Notes: generated by a model from the sequence alone, not told the origin. Positions 10,744 through 26,228 are shown, counted from the first letter of the stretch. The stretch is 64,000 bases of DNA from Deinococcus aerius (GCF_002897375.1 NZ_BFAG01000011.1:124001-188000), one strand, 5' to 3'. Program-made: numbers and translations.

Positions 10744-10751
10744 GTTTGAAT

Positions 10752-10757
<6 letters not shown>
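10744..10757. repeat. 14-bp palindrome at the gcvP stop
   Basis: GTTTGAATTCAAAC is a perfect palindrome overlapping the gcvP stop codon, exactly where GC-rich core sequence gives way to the AT-rich TIR unit. It may mark an insertion boundary or bind a regulator of the TIR operon. Confidence 0.3.
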
Positions 10758-13628
<2,871 letters not shown>

Positions 13629-13655
13629 GGGGACTCCTTTGGAGGGATCAGCAAA

Positions 13656-13697
13656 CAGCGGTCAGGTTCAGCCCGGGTGGCCGAATGCTGACCGCTG
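13656..13697. repeat. Inverted repeat between gcvH and gcvP
   Basis: CAGCGGTCAG (13656-13665) is perfectly complementary to CTGACCGCTG (13688-13697). The right arm with its flank contains the reverse complement of a 16-mer that recurs after aceF, so this is probably a dispersed repeat pair that can form a hairpin in the gcv mRNA. Confidence 0.5.
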
Positions 13698-13709
13698 GGG
13701 GTGGAAAGG

Positions 13710-14072
13710 TCAGCTATTGGCGGCGCTGTACGCCTCGGCGTCCATCAGGTCGCCGCTTTCCTCGGTCACGTCGAGCCGGAAGAGCCAGCCGTCACCGTAG
13801 GGGCCGCTGTTCACGAGTTCGGGGCTGCCGGAAAGCTGCTCGTTCACGGCGGTGATGGTGCCGCTGGCGGGGGCGTAGATGTCGGAGGCCGTCTTGACCG
13901 ACTCGACCACGGCGACCGTTTCGCCCGCCGTGACCACGCGGCCCACCTCGGGCAGCTCGACGTACACCACGTCGCCGAGCTGGTCCTGCGCGAAGTCGGA
14001 GATACCGACGGTGCCGTCCTCGGCGAGCCATTCGTGCGTGGGGGCGTACTTCAGTTCGGAGGGAGTCTGCAT
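13710..14072 (-). CDS. gcvH: Glycine cleavage system H protein
   Basis: The 120-residue lipoyl carrier shuttles the methylamine group between GcvP and GcvT. The lipoylated lysine is K60 in [14 protein letters not shown], within a single biotinyl/lipoyl-like domain; YAPTHEWL at the N-terminus and PYGDGWLFR towards the C-terminus are typical. Length is normal. AGGAGA lies before the ATG. It is the middle gene of the operon, 71 nt after gcvT and 81 nt before gcvP. Confidence 0.97.
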   Translation of the reverse strand: MQTPSELKYAPTHEWLAEDGTVGISDFAQDQLGDVVYVELPEVGRVVTAGETVAVVESVKTASDIYAPASGTITAVNEQLSGSPELVNSGPYGDGWLFRLDVTEESGDLMDAEAYSAANS

Positions 14073-14143
14073 GGGGTTGATTCTCCTATGTCGAGCAGGG
14101 GAGATGTGTGGGATTTGGGAGGGAAAACGGGGTGAGTTGGCGT

Positions 14144-15214
14144 TTACCGCTTGTAGAAGGGCAACTCCACCCGCCGCGCCGGATGCGCCTTACCCCGCAC
14201 CTCGACCTCGTAGGCGTCTTCGGAGGCGGCATCCGCCCGAACGAGCGCCATGGCGATGGGGTGGCCCAGCGTCGGGCTGCTCGTGCCGCTGGTGACCTGG
14301 CCGACCCGCTCGCCGTTCAGCAGCACGGGGTAGCCCTCGCGCACCGGCACCCGGTCAAGCGCCAGACCGATGAGCCTCACGGGCGGCGCGGCCTGAATGC
14401 CCGCGCGGCCCACATGCTCCTTGTCCTTCACGACCCAGGTGTACGTGCTGGCGAGGGGGTGGAGGTCGTCGGCGAACTCGTGCCCGTAGAGGGGGAAGCC
14501 CGCCTCCAGTCGCAGCGTGTCCCGCGCGCCCAGGCCCGCCGGAGTGAGGCCCACCGCGAGCAGGCGGTCCCAGAGAGATTCGGCCTCCTCCGCCTTCACG
14601 AAGACCTCGAAGCCGTCCTCGCCGGTGTAACCCGTGCGGGCGAGCAGCACGTCGAAGCCGAGCAACGTCGCCTTGAAGAAGGCATTTTTCTTCTTCGTGC
14701 TCAGGTCCACATCCACGTGCGGCTGGAGCATGGTCTCGGCCTCGGGTCCCTGTACGGCGAGCAGGCCCCAGCGGTCCGACTCATCGGCCAGCGTCACGGC
14801 AAAGCCTGCCGCCTGGTTCAGGAGGTGCGCCCAGTCCTTCTCGATATTGCTGGCGTTGACGACGAGCAGGAATTCTTCCGGCCCCACCCGGTACACGTAG
14901 ATGTCATCCACCAGGCCGCCCGCCTCGTTCGGCAGCCAGTTGTACTGGGCGCGGCCGGGCTTGAGCTTGCTCACGTCGTTCGTGGTGACGCGCTGGAGAA
15001 AAGCCTCGGCGTCCGGCCCGGTGACGCGGAATTCCCCCATGTGGGACACGTCGAAGACCCCGGCGCGGGTCCGCACCGCCTCGTGTTCGGCCCGGACTCC
15101 GGTGTACTGCACGGGCATGTCCCACCCGCCGAAGGGCACCATGCGGGCCCCGGCGCGCAGGTGCGCGGCGTGCAGGGGTGTCCGCTTCAGCGGCGTCTCA
15201 GGAGTGCTGGTCAC
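14144..15214 (-). CDS. gcvT: Aminomethyltransferase, T protein
   Basis: GcvT moves the one-carbon unit from GcvH to tetrahydrofolate, releasing ammonia and 5,10-methylene-THF. The 356-residue product opens with [26 protein letters not shown], split here as [17 protein letters not shown] and GGWDMPVQY, and has [18 protein letters not shown] and [11 protein letters not shown] of the family. The start is GTG 15214, with a TACAGT -10 box 6 nt upstream, indicating a leaderless transcript. It heads the gcv operon. I looked for a glycine riboswitch upstream and saw none; a leaderless start would leave no room for one. Confidence 0.96.
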   Translation of the reverse strand: MTSTPETPLKRTPLHAAHLRAGARMVPFGGWDMPVQYTGVRAEHEAVRTRAGVFDVSHMGEFRVTGPDAEAFLQRVTTNDVSKLKPGRAQYNWLPNEAGGLVDDIYVYRVGPEEFLLVVNASNIEKDWAHLLNQAAGFAVTLADESDRWGLLAVQGPEAETMLQPHVDVDLSTKKKNAFFKATLLGFDVLLARTGYTGEDGFEVFVKAEEAESLWDRLLAVGLTPAGLGARDTLRLEAGFPLYGHEFADDLHPLASTYTWVVKDKEHVGRAGIQAAPPVRLIGLALDRVPVREGYPVLLNGERVGQVTSGTSSPTLGHPIAMALVRADAASEDAYEVEVRGKAHPARRVELPFYKR

Positions 15215-15220
15215 GTCTGA

Positions 15221-15226
15221 ACTGTA
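15221..15226 (-). promoter_or_regulatory. -10 box of a leaderless promoter (gcv operon)
   Basis: TACAGT on the minus strand, 6 nt before GTG 15214. It defines the start of the glycine cleavage operon. Confidence 0.5.
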
Positions 15227-15274
15227 CCGGAGGTCGCCCCGCGCCCGTCCGGCGGACCTGGACGTGAAGTGGGA

Positions 15275-15280
15275 TAGAGT
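15275..15280 (+). promoter_or_regulatory. -10 box before a 19-codon leader ORF
   Basis: TAGAGT lies 5 nt before ATG 15286, the spacing seen at other leaderless starts in this window. It would drive the 2H phosphoesterase gene. Confidence 0.45.
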
Positions 15281-15285
15281 GGCTC

Positions 15286-15345
15286 ATGCCGGAGAGCGAA
15301 AAAGCGCCCCCACACGTTGTCTTTTCGTTTCACGGGGCCGGGTAG
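15286..15345 (+). CDS. 19-codon upstream ORF abutting the 2H phosphoesterase gene
   Basis: ATG 15286 sits at leaderless distance from a -10 box and opens a 19-codon frame ending in TAG at 15343-15345. The next codon, GTG 15346, is the start of the phosphoesterase in the same frame. It may be a leader peptide with termination-reinitiation, or an N-terminal extension broken by a stop codon. Confidence 0.3.
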   Translation: MPESEKAPPHVVFSFHGAG

Positions 15346-15876
15346 GTGACGCCCTCTTTCCTGCTGGGCCTGTTGCCTCCCGCCGACTTCGCCGCCCGGG
15401 TGGAGGCCTTCCGGGAACGTCTGGGCCTGCGCGAAAGCGCCCCCCACGTGACCGTCAAAGCCCGCAGCGGACTCGGCGGCGATCTGGAGTGGGTGCCGTC
15501 CGCGCGGGCAGGCGTCGCGGCCAGTCCCCCCGTCGCCCTGCAAGTAGGCGGCGCGAGGGCCTTTCGCAACGGGAGCGCGGTTTATCTGGCCGTTCAGTCG
15601 CCGGAGGTGGTGGCGCTGCACGTCCGCCTCCTCGAGGCTCTGGCACCTGCCGAGCGGTTCGGGTACGAGGGGCCACACATGACGCCGCACCTTACTTTGG
15701 CGCTCAGGCGGCGTGGCGTGGACCTTCGAACTGTGTTGGAAGCGGCAAGGGCCGAGTTCGCCGACCTGGAAGTCGGGCCTCTGGCCTTCACCTGCTCGGA
15801 GGTCTGGCTCCTGCGGAAGCCCGGACCCGGAGGCCTCTACAGGCCCGAGGAGGCCTGGCCGCTCGCCCAGCGCTGA
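15346..15876 (+). CDS. 2H phosphoesterase / 2'-5' RNA ligase family protein
   Basis: A 176-residue protein with the two HxT/S motifs of the 2H superfamily: APHVTVK near residue 34 and TPHLTLAL near residue 113. Such enzymes hydrolyse cyclic phosphodiesters in RNA or nucleotides, or act as RNA 2',3'-cyclic phosphodiesterases; the substrate here is unknown. GTG 15346 follows a stop codon directly. Its 3' end overlaps the convergent cyclo-ligase gene by 40 bp. Confidence 0.75.
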   Translation: MTPSFLLGLLPPADFAARVEAFRERLGLRESAPHVTVKARSGLGGDLEWVPSARAGVAASPPVALQVGGARAFRNGSAVYLAVQSPEVVALHVRLLEALAPAERFGYEGPHMTPHLTLALRRRGVDLRTVLEAARAEFADLEVGPLAFTCSEVWLLRKPGPGGLYRPEEAWPLAQR

Positions 15877-16415
15877 ACGGCCCGCACCCCCGTCTCCGTC
15901 GCCAGGAATCCCACCCGCAGGTCGTGGGACTCGCTCGGCAACTCGTCCACGATGAGGGCGTCCCAGACCACCCCGACGGTCAACCCCCTAAACTCCGGCA
16001 GCAGCCGGTCGTAGAAGCCGCCCCCGTAGCCCAGCCGCACCCCCCGCCGGTCGTAGGCGAGTGCGGGGAGGAGTACGGCGTCCACCGTCTCCAGCCCCAC
16101 GCGCGGCGCGTCCGCCGGGGGTTGCAGCACCCCGAAGCGGCTCATCTCGGTCGCCGTCTCCCAGGGGTGCAGCGTGAGGTGCGGCGCGGGCCGAAAGCGG
16201 GCGCGGGTGGTCAGGAGGTCGAGGTGAGGGGCGAGGGCGGAAATGTCAGGCTCGCCGGGCAGGGCGCGGTAGGCCAGAACGCGCCTGGCCCCCCGGGCTT
16301 GCAGGAAGGTGGTCAGGTGTGCGGTGACCTCCGCCGAGAGGTCGGGCACCTCCTGGCGCCTTGTCCGCGCCCACGCCCGCCACTCGGCCTTGCCCTGCGG
16401 TGCGGAAGGCGGCAT
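15837..16415 (-). CDS. 5-formyltetrahydrofolate cyclo-ligase
   Basis: The enzyme uses ATP to convert 5-formyl-THF to 5,10-methenyl-THF, returning folate to the one-carbon pool. The 192-residue product has the family signature [18 protein letters not shown] and an N-terminal [13 protein letters not shown] segment with basic residues for phosphate binding. ATG 16415 is set by a TACGCT -10 box 7 nt upstream; the frame is open well beyond. It is functionally related to the nearby gcv operon, which also feeds C1-folates, but is separately transcribed. Confidence 0.92.
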   Translation of the reverse strand: MPPSAPQGKAEWRAWARTRRQEVPDLSAEVTAHLTTFLQARGARRVLAYRALPGEPDISALAPHLDLLTTRARFRPAPHLTLHPWETATEMSRFGVLQPPADAPRVGLETVDAVLLPALAYDRRGVRLGYGGGFYDRLLPEFRGLTVGVVWDALIVDELPSESHDLRVGFLATETGVRAVQRWASGQASSGL

Positions 16416-16422
16416 GTACCCG

Positions 16423-16428
16423 AGCGTA
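16423..16428 (-). promoter_or_regulatory. -10 box of a leaderless promoter (folate cyclo-ligase)
   Basis: TACGCT on the minus strand, 7 nt before ATG 16415. The divergent SDR gene starts 48 bp away. Confidence 0.5.
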
Positions 16429-16463
16429 CCGTCCCGCCCGCCCGTGCGTGTTCTGCTGCCCGG

Positions 16464-17096
16464 GTGAACACGCTCATCGTGGGGGCGACCGGGGGTATCG
16501 GCACGGCGACGGCGCGGGCCTTTGCGTCGGGGGGCGCGCGGCTGACCCTGAGTGGACGTGACGCGGAAAAGCTGGAGGCGCTGGCGGCCGAGCTGGGGGC
16601 ACGGGCCAGGGCAGCGGACCTCGCCTACGAGAGCCATGTGCGGGCGCTGCTGGAGGACCTGAGCGATTTGGACACCCTCGTCTACGCCGCCGGGGCCGCC
16701 CTGCCCGGCCCGCTGACGGAAGCCGAGCCCTCCGCTGTGCGCGCGGTGTGGAACGCCAACTACTTCGGGGCGCTGTGGGTCCTCAAGCACGGGCTGGGGC
16801 GCATGGCCTCTGGGGGCCGGGTGTACCTGCTCGGCGCCCGGCCCGAACTCGTCACTGCACGGGGCTTCTCGCAGTACGCCGCGAGCAAGGCCGCCCTGAG
16901 CCGCGCCGCCGAGGTGACCCGGCTGGAGGCGCGCGGCGTTGGGATCACGCTGGTCCTGCCGCCTGCCGTAGACACGGGGTTGTGGGCTCAGGTGGGCCGG
17001 GTTCCACGCGGAGCCCTCTCGCCGGAAGTCGTCGCCCGCGCCATAGTCGCCGACCGTTCCGGTCCCGTGCAGAACGAGTTGCGGGTGGGGCCGTAA
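16464..17096 (+). CDS. Short-chain dehydrogenase/reductase
   Basis: A 210-residue classical SDR, slightly short for the family. The N-terminal nucleotide-binding loop is GATGGIGTA, followed by an arginine-bearing SGRDAEKLE that suggests NADP(H) preference. YAAGAA stands for the NAG motif, and YAASKAA carries the catalytic Tyr and Lys. The substrate is unknown. GTG 16464 is used because it places the Rossmann strand at residue 2. The gene is divergent from the cyclo-ligase with 48 bp between them, and convergent with the DUF4394 gene. Confidence 0.85.
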   Translation: MNTLIVGATGGIGTATARAFASGGARLTLSGRDAEKLEALAAELGARARAADLAYESHVRALLEDLSDLDTLVYAAGAALPGPLTEAEPSAVRAVWNANYFGALWVLKHGLGRMASGGRVYLLGARPELVTARGFSQYAASKAALSRAAEVTRLEARGVGITLVLPPAVDTGLWAQVGRVPRGALSPEVVARAIVADRSGPVQNELRVGP

Positions 17097-17105
17097 CCTC
17101 CTGAC

Positions 17106-17954
17106 CTACGAGCGCGGCGAGAGCATGACCGCGAAAGCCTTGAGCGCGACCCCATTGATCGTCGACTTCAGGGTGGCCTTGCCGGTGCTCAGGTTCAGCG
17201 TGTAGAGCATGGTGTTCGTGCCGCTGCTGGTGGTCAGGTACGCCTCGTTCGTCCCCGCGATGTCAAAGCCCGTCATCCCGGCGCCCGCATCCACACCCAG
17301 GCTTCCCACCGTGTTCAGGGTGCTGAAGGCCGGGCCGACCGTGTGCGTGACCAGGGTGTCGAGGTCGGCATCGACCGAGTACAGGGTGGTGGGCGGGTTG
17401 AAGTCGGCCATCACCGGCTGGTAACCCTGGAAGGAGTTCGTGTACGCCGCCGCGACGAGGTTGGGGTTCTTGCCCGCGCCCGCGTCGGTCGCCGCGTACA
17501 TGAGCATGCCGTCGTCCGTGACCGCGCCGTCGGTGGGGGAACCCGTGGCGGGCGTCAGGCGGTAGTTCATGTCCCCGGTGCTGAAGACGCGCAGGCGCAG
17601 GGCCGCCGGGTTGAAGTCCATGACGCGGGGGGCGCCCAGGCTCCCGCTGGTGTTGAGCGTCAGGGCGCCCGTGGCCGTGTCCACCCGGTAGAGCTTGCCC
17701 GTGTCGGTGAGGGCGTACAGCGCGCCGTCCTTATTGAACACGTCGAGGTCCACCAGGGTCTCGCCCACGCCCAGGCCGGTTAGCGCCCGGGTCGTCACGC
17801 TGACGGAGGCGTTGTCGAGGCCGAAGGTGACGAGCCGCCCCTGGGCATCCAGCCCGTAGGCCACGCGGCCTGAGGGCGCGACCGGCGAATTGGTCAGGCC
17901 GCAGGAGGAGAGGGCGAGCGCACAGGCGACGGGCAGCAGAGTGAGTCGTCTCAT
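17106..17954 (-). CDS. DUF4394 lipoprotein
   Basis: A 282-residue exported protein. The N-terminus is a lipoprotein signal with lipobox LSSC at residues 16-19. The mature part consists of repeated beta-strand units with YGLDAQGRLVTFGLD, LYALTDTGKLYRVD, LYSVDADLDTLVT and LYTLNLSTGKAT, as in DUF4394 beta-propeller-like proteins. GGAGG lies 7 nt before the ATG at 17954. Function is unknown; probably anchored on the periplasmic or outer surface. It is convergent with the SDR gene, with only 9 bp between them. Confidence 0.8.
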   Translation of the reverse strand: MRRLTLLPVACALALSSCGLTNSPVAPSGRVAYGLDAQGRLVTFGLDNASVSVTTRALTGLGVGETLVDLDVFNKDGALYALTDTGKLYRVDTATGALTLNTSGSLGAPRVMDFNPAALRLRVFSTGDMNYRLTPATGSPTDGAVTDDGMLMYAATDAGAGKNPNLVAAAYTNSFQGYQPVMADFNPPTTLYSVDADLDTLVTHTVGPAFSTLNTVGSLGVDAGAGMTGFDIAGTNEAYLTTSSGTNTMLYTLNLSTGKATLKSTINGVALKAFAVMLSPRS

Positions 17955-18069
17955 AGGTGAACCTCCCGGCGGCGCGGTTTGCAGGAGCGCCGCACTGTTC
18001 ACCCAGCGGTATGCGAACACGGGGCCTGCGGATTTCTCATGGGCTTTACCGGGCGTTCACCGTTGCGGC

Positions 18070-18722
18070 TCACCCCACCTCCTTCGGCCCCTTCAACCCG
18101 CTCTTGCCTTCCCGCCCCTGTAGGACGGCGGCCACATCGGCAGGGGAGACGCCCACCTCGGCCAGGGCGAAGAGGGTGTGGAAGAAGAGGTCGGCGGCCT
18201 CGGTGGCGAGTTCGGCCCGGTCCCCGTTCTTCGCGGCGAGCAGCACCTCACCCGCCTCCTCGCTGATCTTTTTCAGCACGCGGTCCAGGCCCCCGGCGTG
18301 CAGCCGAGCGACATAGCTGTTCTCGGGCAAGGTGGCAAGGCGCTCGGTGATCGTCACATACACGCGCTCCAGCGTGCCGTCCAGCCCGGTATCCGCTGTC
18401 TGTTCCCCGAGGAGTGGCCGGTGGAAGCAGGAGTATTCGCCCGTGTGGCACGCGGGGCCGGTCTGCTCGACCCGGTACAGCACGCTGTCGCCGTCGCAGT
18501 CGAGGGCGACGGACACGACGCGCTGGGTGTGCCCGCTCGTGGCGCCCTTGACCCACTGCTCGCCGCGCGAGCGGCTGTAGTAGGTGGCCTCGCGGGTGTC
18601 CAACGTGCGCTGCACGGCGGCGCGGTCCGCGTACGCCTGCATCAGCACGGCACCGGTCCGGGCATCCTGCGTCACGACGGGGATCAGGCCGTCCGCGCCG
18701 AATCTCAGATCGTCCAGCCTCG

Positions 18723-18726
<4 letters not shown>
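18070..18726 (-). CDS. hisIE: Phosphoribosyl-AMP cyclohydrolase / phosphoribosyl-ATP pyrophosphatase
   Basis: A bifunctional histidine-biosynthesis enzyme for steps 2 and 3. The N-terminal HisI part has [29 protein letters not shown] and the zinc site residues CHTGEYSCF; the C-terminal HisE part has [21 protein letters not shown] and EAADLFFH. The 218-residue length fits the fusion. The GTG start overlaps the hisF stop in GTGA, so it is coupled to hisF. Confidence 0.95.
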
Positions 18727-19502
<776 letters not shown>

Positions 19503-19508
19503 GGGGGC

Positions 19509-19514
19509 AGTCTA
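19509..19514 (-). promoter_or_regulatory. -10 box of a leaderless promoter (hisF-hisIE)
   Basis: TAGACT on the minus strand, 6 nt before ATG 19502. Confidence 0.5.
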
Positions 19515-19635
19515 GAGCGGCTTCCCGTCCCTTTACGGTCGAGCGAACACGGCTCGGTCACACCTCGGTCGTCAGAATTGAGAAAATCTTCATATCCGGC
19601 GTGCAGGCTGGGGGGCGAGGGGAAGGAGGCGTTCG

Positions 19636-20049
<414 letters not shown>

Positions 20050-20091
20050 AGGCGGCCTTTAGCCTCCGCCCTCCCGCCCGTACCGCCGCGC

Positions 20092-20097
20092 TACGCT
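20092..20097 (+). promoter_or_regulatory. -10 box of a leaderless promoter (DUF72 gene)
   Basis: TACGCT, 6 nt before ATG 20104. Confidence 0.45.
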
Positions 20098-20103
20098 GGC
20101 CCC

Positions 20104-20931
<828 letters not shown>

Positions 20932-20984
20932 GGGTCAGTTGAAGTCCATACACAAATTAGGCAGTGCATGGGCGAAGGGGGCAT

Positions 20985-20990
20985 TACACT
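20985..20990 (+). promoter_or_regulatory. Probable -10 box of the secreted-protein gene
   Basis: TACACT lies 29 nt before ATG 21020, which has its own Shine-Dalgarno, so this transcript would have a normal short leader. Confidence 0.4.
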
Positions 20991-21019
20991 TATCTCGGGT
21001 TTCCCCGGAAGGAGAAAAA

Positions 21020-21676
21020 ATGAAAATGATCCTCGCCACCACTACTCTTGCTGCCGCCTCTCTTGCGGGTGCACAGGTGGTAGACTGCCCTACCCTAAAA
21101 ATGGGTAGCTATATTAGATTAAGCTACAAGGAAAAAGCGACTTTTCCTGACGTTCCAAAGGCTACAGATAAGTTTTTAAAATTCGATAACGTAGACATTG
21201 ATCAGTGCGGCTATACCATAACGGGAGATACTAATAAAGTCTATATTAAGGCAAACAGCGTTTCAGAATTATTGAAGCTGGTTGCTGTGGAAAACACCTC
21301 TTCGTTTGCAATTCCTATGCTTAAATCAAGCGGGTACAAATACCCTTCTATAAGAGAGGGCTTCTACTTGTATCCACTCTATGTCGTTCTTAATACCAAG
21401 GATAATAGTGTAAGTAACTTAAAAGCTGATAATGCTTATATCGCTGAATCTACTTTTAGAGACTCCGTTATTGGTTATAAATTAAACAATGGTGCGTTAA
21501 AACCGTACTACTATGATGGCAAGGTTATTCCCTTTACGATTCCACCGGAGACGAGTACCCTCGATTTTTATGCTAAAAAAGGGGACACAGTAAATGACGG
21601 ATGGGATCGAATATTGTTCAATTTCAAAGACAATTCTATAACACTATGGTATAATTATCCTTTTCCTCAAAACTAA
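21020..21676 (+). CDS. AT-rich secreted protein of unknown function
   Basis: A 218-residue product with a Sec signal peptide (hydrophobic core LATTTLAAASLAGA, probable cleavage before Q19) and two cysteines, C22 and one near residue 64, that could form a disulfide. The rest is rich in Lys, Asn, Tyr and beta-forming residues. GGAAGGAG lies just upstream. The gene is strikingly AT-rich with A/T-ending codons, unlike its GC-rich neighbours, so it was probably acquired. I recognise no domain. No partner genes are adjacent. Confidence 0.7.
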   Translation: MKMILATTTLAAASLAGAQVVDCPTLKMGSYIRLSYKEKATFPDVPKATDKFLKFDNVDIDQCGYTITGDTNKVYIKANSVSELLKLVAVENTSSFAIPMLKSSGYKYPSIREGFYLYPLYVVLNTKDNSVSNLKADNAYIAESTFRDSVIGYKLNNGALKPYYYDGKVIPFTIPPETSTLDFYAKKGDTVNDGWDRILFNFKDNSITLWYNYPFPQN

Positions 21677-21773
21677 TATATCGATCGTATTTTATCCTGA
21701 TAATTAGGGGTTAACTTACACATGTCTCCTGCTGTTGATGAATACGAGCAGAAGGCAGAGATTAGGTTGTATT

Positions 21774-22649
<876 letters not shown>

Positions 22650-22698
22650 GGGGTCTCGCTTCTCTGGCTCTCCCGCGCGGGCGGGGCAGAACGCCATG

Positions 22699-23583
22699 CT
22701 AGGACAAATCGCGGGTAGGCTGCGGGGCAGCGGCACCCTTTGCGGGAGAGAGGGGAGGAGGTGCGGCAACTCCGGTGTGTGCTGCCCGCCCCCGCTCCTC
22801 CCAGCGTTTCAATCCCGACACGATCAGAAAGGCCACGACCACCATCAGGGTCCAGGCCAGCCATTTCGCGAGGTGGACGGGCTGCCAGCCGCCCGACTGG
22901 TGCGGGTAGACCCAGGCCCCCAGCCGGGTCGCGGCATTCTCGGCCAGGAAGACGAAGCCGCCGATCAGCGCGAAGGCGAGGCCCAGCGGCATGGTGTACC
23001 GCTCCGGCCCCACGGTGAAGGCGGCCCTCGTCCGGCGGTAGGCGAGCAGCAGCGCCGCCGTGACCACGTAGCGCAGGTCCGGCCCGAAGTGGTGCGTGAA
23101 GAAGTTCAGGTAGGCCGCCGCCGCCAGCCCACCCTGAACGCGCAGGGGTGGGGCATGCTCAAGGGCGAGGCCGAACCGCCGCCACGCCTGGGTCATGTAG
23201 CTGCCGACGCTCGCGTACATGAAGCCCGCGTAGAGCGGCACGCCCAGCACCTTGCTCAGCGCGTCCTCCGGGTAGGCCCAGCTCCCGTGGGCGACCTTGA
23301 AGGCCTCCAGCGTGAAGCCCAGCGCGTGAAACAGCAGGATGACTCCCGCCTCGCGCGGCGTCTCGAAGCGCAGGGCGAGCAGTGCCCCCTGCACCAGCAG
23401 GCAGCCCAGCAGCAGGAAGTCGTAGCGGGCCAGCCCCCACGCTCCCAGCGGCAGCGCCCGCGACAGCGCGAGCAGGCCCACCACCGCGAAGGCGAAGGTG
23501 CAGCACGCCGCCTGCCCCCGGGTGAACTGCCAGAGCTGGCGCCAGAACCGGGCGTCCCGGCGCGGAAAGGCGGGGGCGGACAT
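22699..23583 (-). CDS. DUF817 family integral membrane protein
   Basis: A 294-residue protein with about eight hydrophobic helices. [17 protein letters not shown] near the start, [30 protein letters not shown] and [20 protein letters not shown] are DUF817 signatures. Function is unknown for the family. The ATG at 23583 gives the conserved start just before the first helix; longer frames upstream have no such support. It lies 49 nt upstream of ttcA and may be co-transcribed with it. Confidence 0.85.
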   Translation of the reverse strand: MSAPAFPRRDARFWRQLWQFTRGQAACCTFAFAVVGLLALSRALPLGAWGLARYDFLLLGCLLVQGALLALRFETPREAGVILLFHALGFTLEAFKVAHGSWAYPEDALSKVLGVPLYAGFMYASVGSYMTQAWRRFGLALEHAPPLRVQGGLAAAAYLNFFTHHFGPDLRYVVTAALLLAYRRTRAAFTVGPERYTMPLGLAFALIGGFVFLAENAATRLGAWVYPHQSGGWQPVHLAKWLAWTLMVVVAFLIVSGLKRWEERGRAAHTGVAAPPPLSPAKGAAAPQPTRDLS

Positions 23584-23731
23584 GGGTTCCAGCGTGGCCC
23601 GCCCCACCCCGGGGCGCGTCATGCCAAAGGCGGACGATGGCGCCCCGGGGAGCCGGTAGGTTGAAGGCAGGATGCCTGACCTCCCCCCACCGACCGTGAG
23701 CCCCGCCCCGTGCGGCCACATGAAAGGCCGT

Positions 23732-23737
23732 TAGAGT
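23732..23737 (+). promoter_or_regulatory. -10 box of a leaderless promoter (penicillin-binding protein)
   Basis: TAGAGT, 7 nt before ATG 23745. It decides between this start and a GTG at 23736 that overlaps the box. Confidence 0.5.
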
Positions 23738-23744
23738 GAGGGCC

Positions 23745-26228
23745 ATGCGGTTGTTCACTGGCCTGGGCGTGCTCCTCCTGCTGGGGGCGGCGGGCGCGGG
23801 GGGGATGTGGTGGGCCTGGGGGCGCGACCTGCCCAGCGTGCAGGACCTCGACGTGCTGGAATTCAGCGGCAAGACCCGGGTGTACGACCGCCAGGGGTCT
23901 CTCGTGGGCACCCTGACCCCCAGCCTGGGCAGCGGCGAGGGCGTGAACCGCGACCTCCTCAAGCTCAACGAGATCAGCCCCTGGCTGCAAAAGGCCATCG
24001 TGACGAGCGAGGACCGCCGTTTCTTCGAGCACCACGGGGTCGACTACATCGGCATTGCGCGCGGGCTCCTGAAGGGCATCTTCGAGAACGACCTGGAGGG
24101 CGGCTCCTCCATCACCCAGCAGGTCGTGAAGAACACGCTGCTCTCCGACCTCAAGAGTGCGCGCACCCCCGAGCGCAAGTTCAAGGAGGCGGTCCTCGCC
24201 TACCAACTGGAGCGCAGCTTCACGAAGAACCAGATTCTCAACGCCTACCTCAACGTCATCTACTGGGGCGACGGGGGGCGCAGCGACATCATCGGGGCGG
24301 GGACGGCGGCGAGGGCGTACTTCAGGAAGAGTGCCGCTGACCTCAACCTCGCCGAGAGCGTCTACCTCACGACCATCGTGCCCGCGCCCAACAAGCGGTA
24401 CAAGGACTTCCAGGCGTACCGTCCGCTCATGCGAAATCTGCTCGACCGCATGGTGGAGGACGGGCGGGTCACGAAGGCGGAGGCCGACGCCGCGTGGCGC
24501 ACCCCGATCTACCCGGCGGGCTGGCGCATCGGCTGGAACAGTGACGGTACTGTTCGCAGCGCCGTTTTGGAACGGCCCGAACGCCTCCAGGAGAACATGC
24601 CTCCGCCCCCCGTCCAGACCGCCTTTCACTACCTCCAGGCGGTCGAGCGCGAACTCATCCCCAAGATCGGGCGCAAGGCGCTCTTCGGCGGGGGCAAGGT
24701 GTACACGGCGCTGGACCTCGGGGCACAGGAGGCGTCTGAGCGGGCGAGTTTGAACGCGCAACTCCCCGACGGCGCCACCCTGGGCCTGGCCCTCGTCAGC
24801 CCGAAAAATGGGGAGGTCCTGGCGCTCGTCGGGCAGAAGCTGACGGGCGGGCGGCCCTCGGACTGGAACAACGCCACCCAGGCGCGGCGGCAGGTGGGCA
24901 GCTCCATCAAACCGCTGTTGTATACGCTGGCGCTCGAAAAGGGCTGGAAGCAGAGCGACACCGTGCTGGACGCGCCGCTGACCGGTGACTACCAGCCGCA
25001 GAACTACGACGGGCGCTGGACCGGCCGCTACGTCACCATGCGGTACGCGCTCGACCACAGCCTGAACCTCCCCACCGTCCGCATCGCGCAGGAGGTGGGG
25101 CTGTCCAGTTTCGAGGCCAAGTTGCGCGAATTGGGGCTCGACCCGCCCCCGAACGCGGGCCTGTCCCTGAGCATCGGCACCCTGGAGGCGAGCCCGCTCC
25201 AGATGGCCGCCGCCTATGCCCCCTTCGCCAACGGCGGCCTCTACTACACGCCCACGCTGGTGCGCCGGGTGGAGGATGACCGCGGGCAGGTGCTCTACAA
25301 CCGACCGACCCCGCAGGGCAAAAGGGTGTGGGACGAGCGCACCGCCTGGCTAGGGCTGGACATGATCCGCGGCGTGGTGAACGACCTCACCCCCGCCGAG
25401 GGCGGCCTCGCCACCCGCGCGCAGATTCCTGGCCGGGAGGTGGGCGGCAAGACGGGCACGACCAACGACGTGAAGGACCTGTGGTTCGCCGGGGTCACGC
25501 CCACGATCAGCGGGGCGGTCTGGGTCGGCAAGCAGGCGGGCGGCGCGCTGCCAGGCTGGGCCTACAGCGGCGAGATTCCCACCCCCGTGTGGCAGCAGGC
25601 GGTGGCGGGGGCGCTTGCCGGGCAGCCGCGCCAGAGCTTCACCGAGCCCGGCGGCATCACCTACCGGGTGGTGCGCCGCGTCGAGATGGCCTTCCGCGAG
25701 GAGGAGGCCGATCAGGAACAGGTCGCCCGCGACGGCAGCGGGAACGGCGAGGGAGGGGGCTTCTTCAGCCGCCGGGACCGCGCGCCCGCCCCGGCCCCTC
25801 AGCCGGAGCCCGACCCCGCCTCCCAGCCTGGCCCCGTGACCGAGGTGCCCCCGCAGGACGCCCCCACCGGGGAGGTGCCCTCCCTCGACCTCAACGCGGT
25901 GCCCGTGGACCCGGCCATCGACGGCATTCCCACCGGTGACCCGTATGCCGCCCCTCAGGAGAATCCGGCACCCCAGGAGAACACCCCCGTTCAGCCGAAC
26001 ACGGACGAGACCTTCACGTCCGGTGAGCCCGAACCTCTGCCCGCCGAACCCGCTCCCGACAGCGGCTCCTCCATCGACATCGCGCCGGAACCGGCCCCCG
26101 CCGAGCCGCAGCCCCTCCCCGAGGAGGGTGGCGACATACCCGTCTCGCCCGATGGGTTCTCGACGGACGGCAACCAGACAGACGGCAGCAGCGAGAGCAG
26201 CCCCTCCGAGACGGCCCCCACCTTCTAA
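23745..26228 (+). CDS. Class A penicillin-binding protein, PBP1A type
   Basis: A bifunctional peptidoglycan synthase of 827 residues, anchored by one N-terminal helix (about 5-25). The GT51 glycosyltransferase domain has catalytic E89 in [14 protein letters not shown] and the [12 protein letters not shown] motif. The transpeptidase domain has S386 in SSIK, SLN at 439-441 and KTGT at 569-572. After residue about 640 comes a long tail rich in Pro, Glu, Asp, Gln and Ser, probably disordered and periplasmic, which is longer than in many homologues. A terminator follows the stop. Confidence 0.95.
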   Translation: MRLFTGLGVLLLLGAAGAGGMWWAWGRDLPSVQDLDVLEFSGKTRVYDRQGSLVGTLTPSLGSGEGVNRDLLKLNEISPWLQKAIVTSEDRRFFEHHGVDYIGIARGLLKGIFENDLEGGSSITQQVVKNTLLSDLKSARTPERKFKEAVLAYQLERSFTKNQILNAYLNVIYWGDGGRSDIIGAGTAARAYFRKSAADLNLAESVYLTTIVPAPNKRYKDFQAYRPLMRNLLDRMVEDGRVTKAEADAAWRTPIYPAGWRIGWNSDGTVRSAVLERPERLQENMPPPPVQTAFHYLQAVERELIPKIGRKALFGGGKVYTALDLGAQEASERASLNAQLPDGATLGLALVSPKNGEVLALVGQKLTGGRPSDWNNATQARRQVGSSIKPLLYTLALEKGWKQSDTVLDAPLTGDYQPQNYDGRWTGRYVTMRYALDHSLNLPTVRIAQEVGLSSFEAKLRELGLDPPPNAGLSLSIGTLEASPLQMAAAYAPFANGGLYYTPTLVRRVEDDRGQVLYNRPTPQGKRVWDERTAWLGLDMIRGVVNDLTPAEGGLATRAQIPGREVGGKTGTTNDVKDLWFAGVTPTISGAVWVGKQAGGALPGWAYSGEIPTPVWQQAVAGALAGQPRQSFTEPGGITYRVVRRVEMAFREEEADQEQVARDGSGNGEGGGFFSRRDRAPAPAPQPEPDPASQPGPVTEVPPQDAPTGEVPSLDLNAVPVDPAIDGIPTGDPYAAPQENPAPQENTPVQPNTDETFTSGEPEPLPAEPAPDSGSSIDIAPEPAPAEPQPLPEEGGDIPVSPDGFSTDGNQTDGSSESSPSETAPTF

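Noticed and set aside
15215..15345. Glycine riboswitch upstream of gcvT
   Set aside because: No match to the conserved aptamer core on either strand, and the leaderless gcvT start leaves no transcribed leader.
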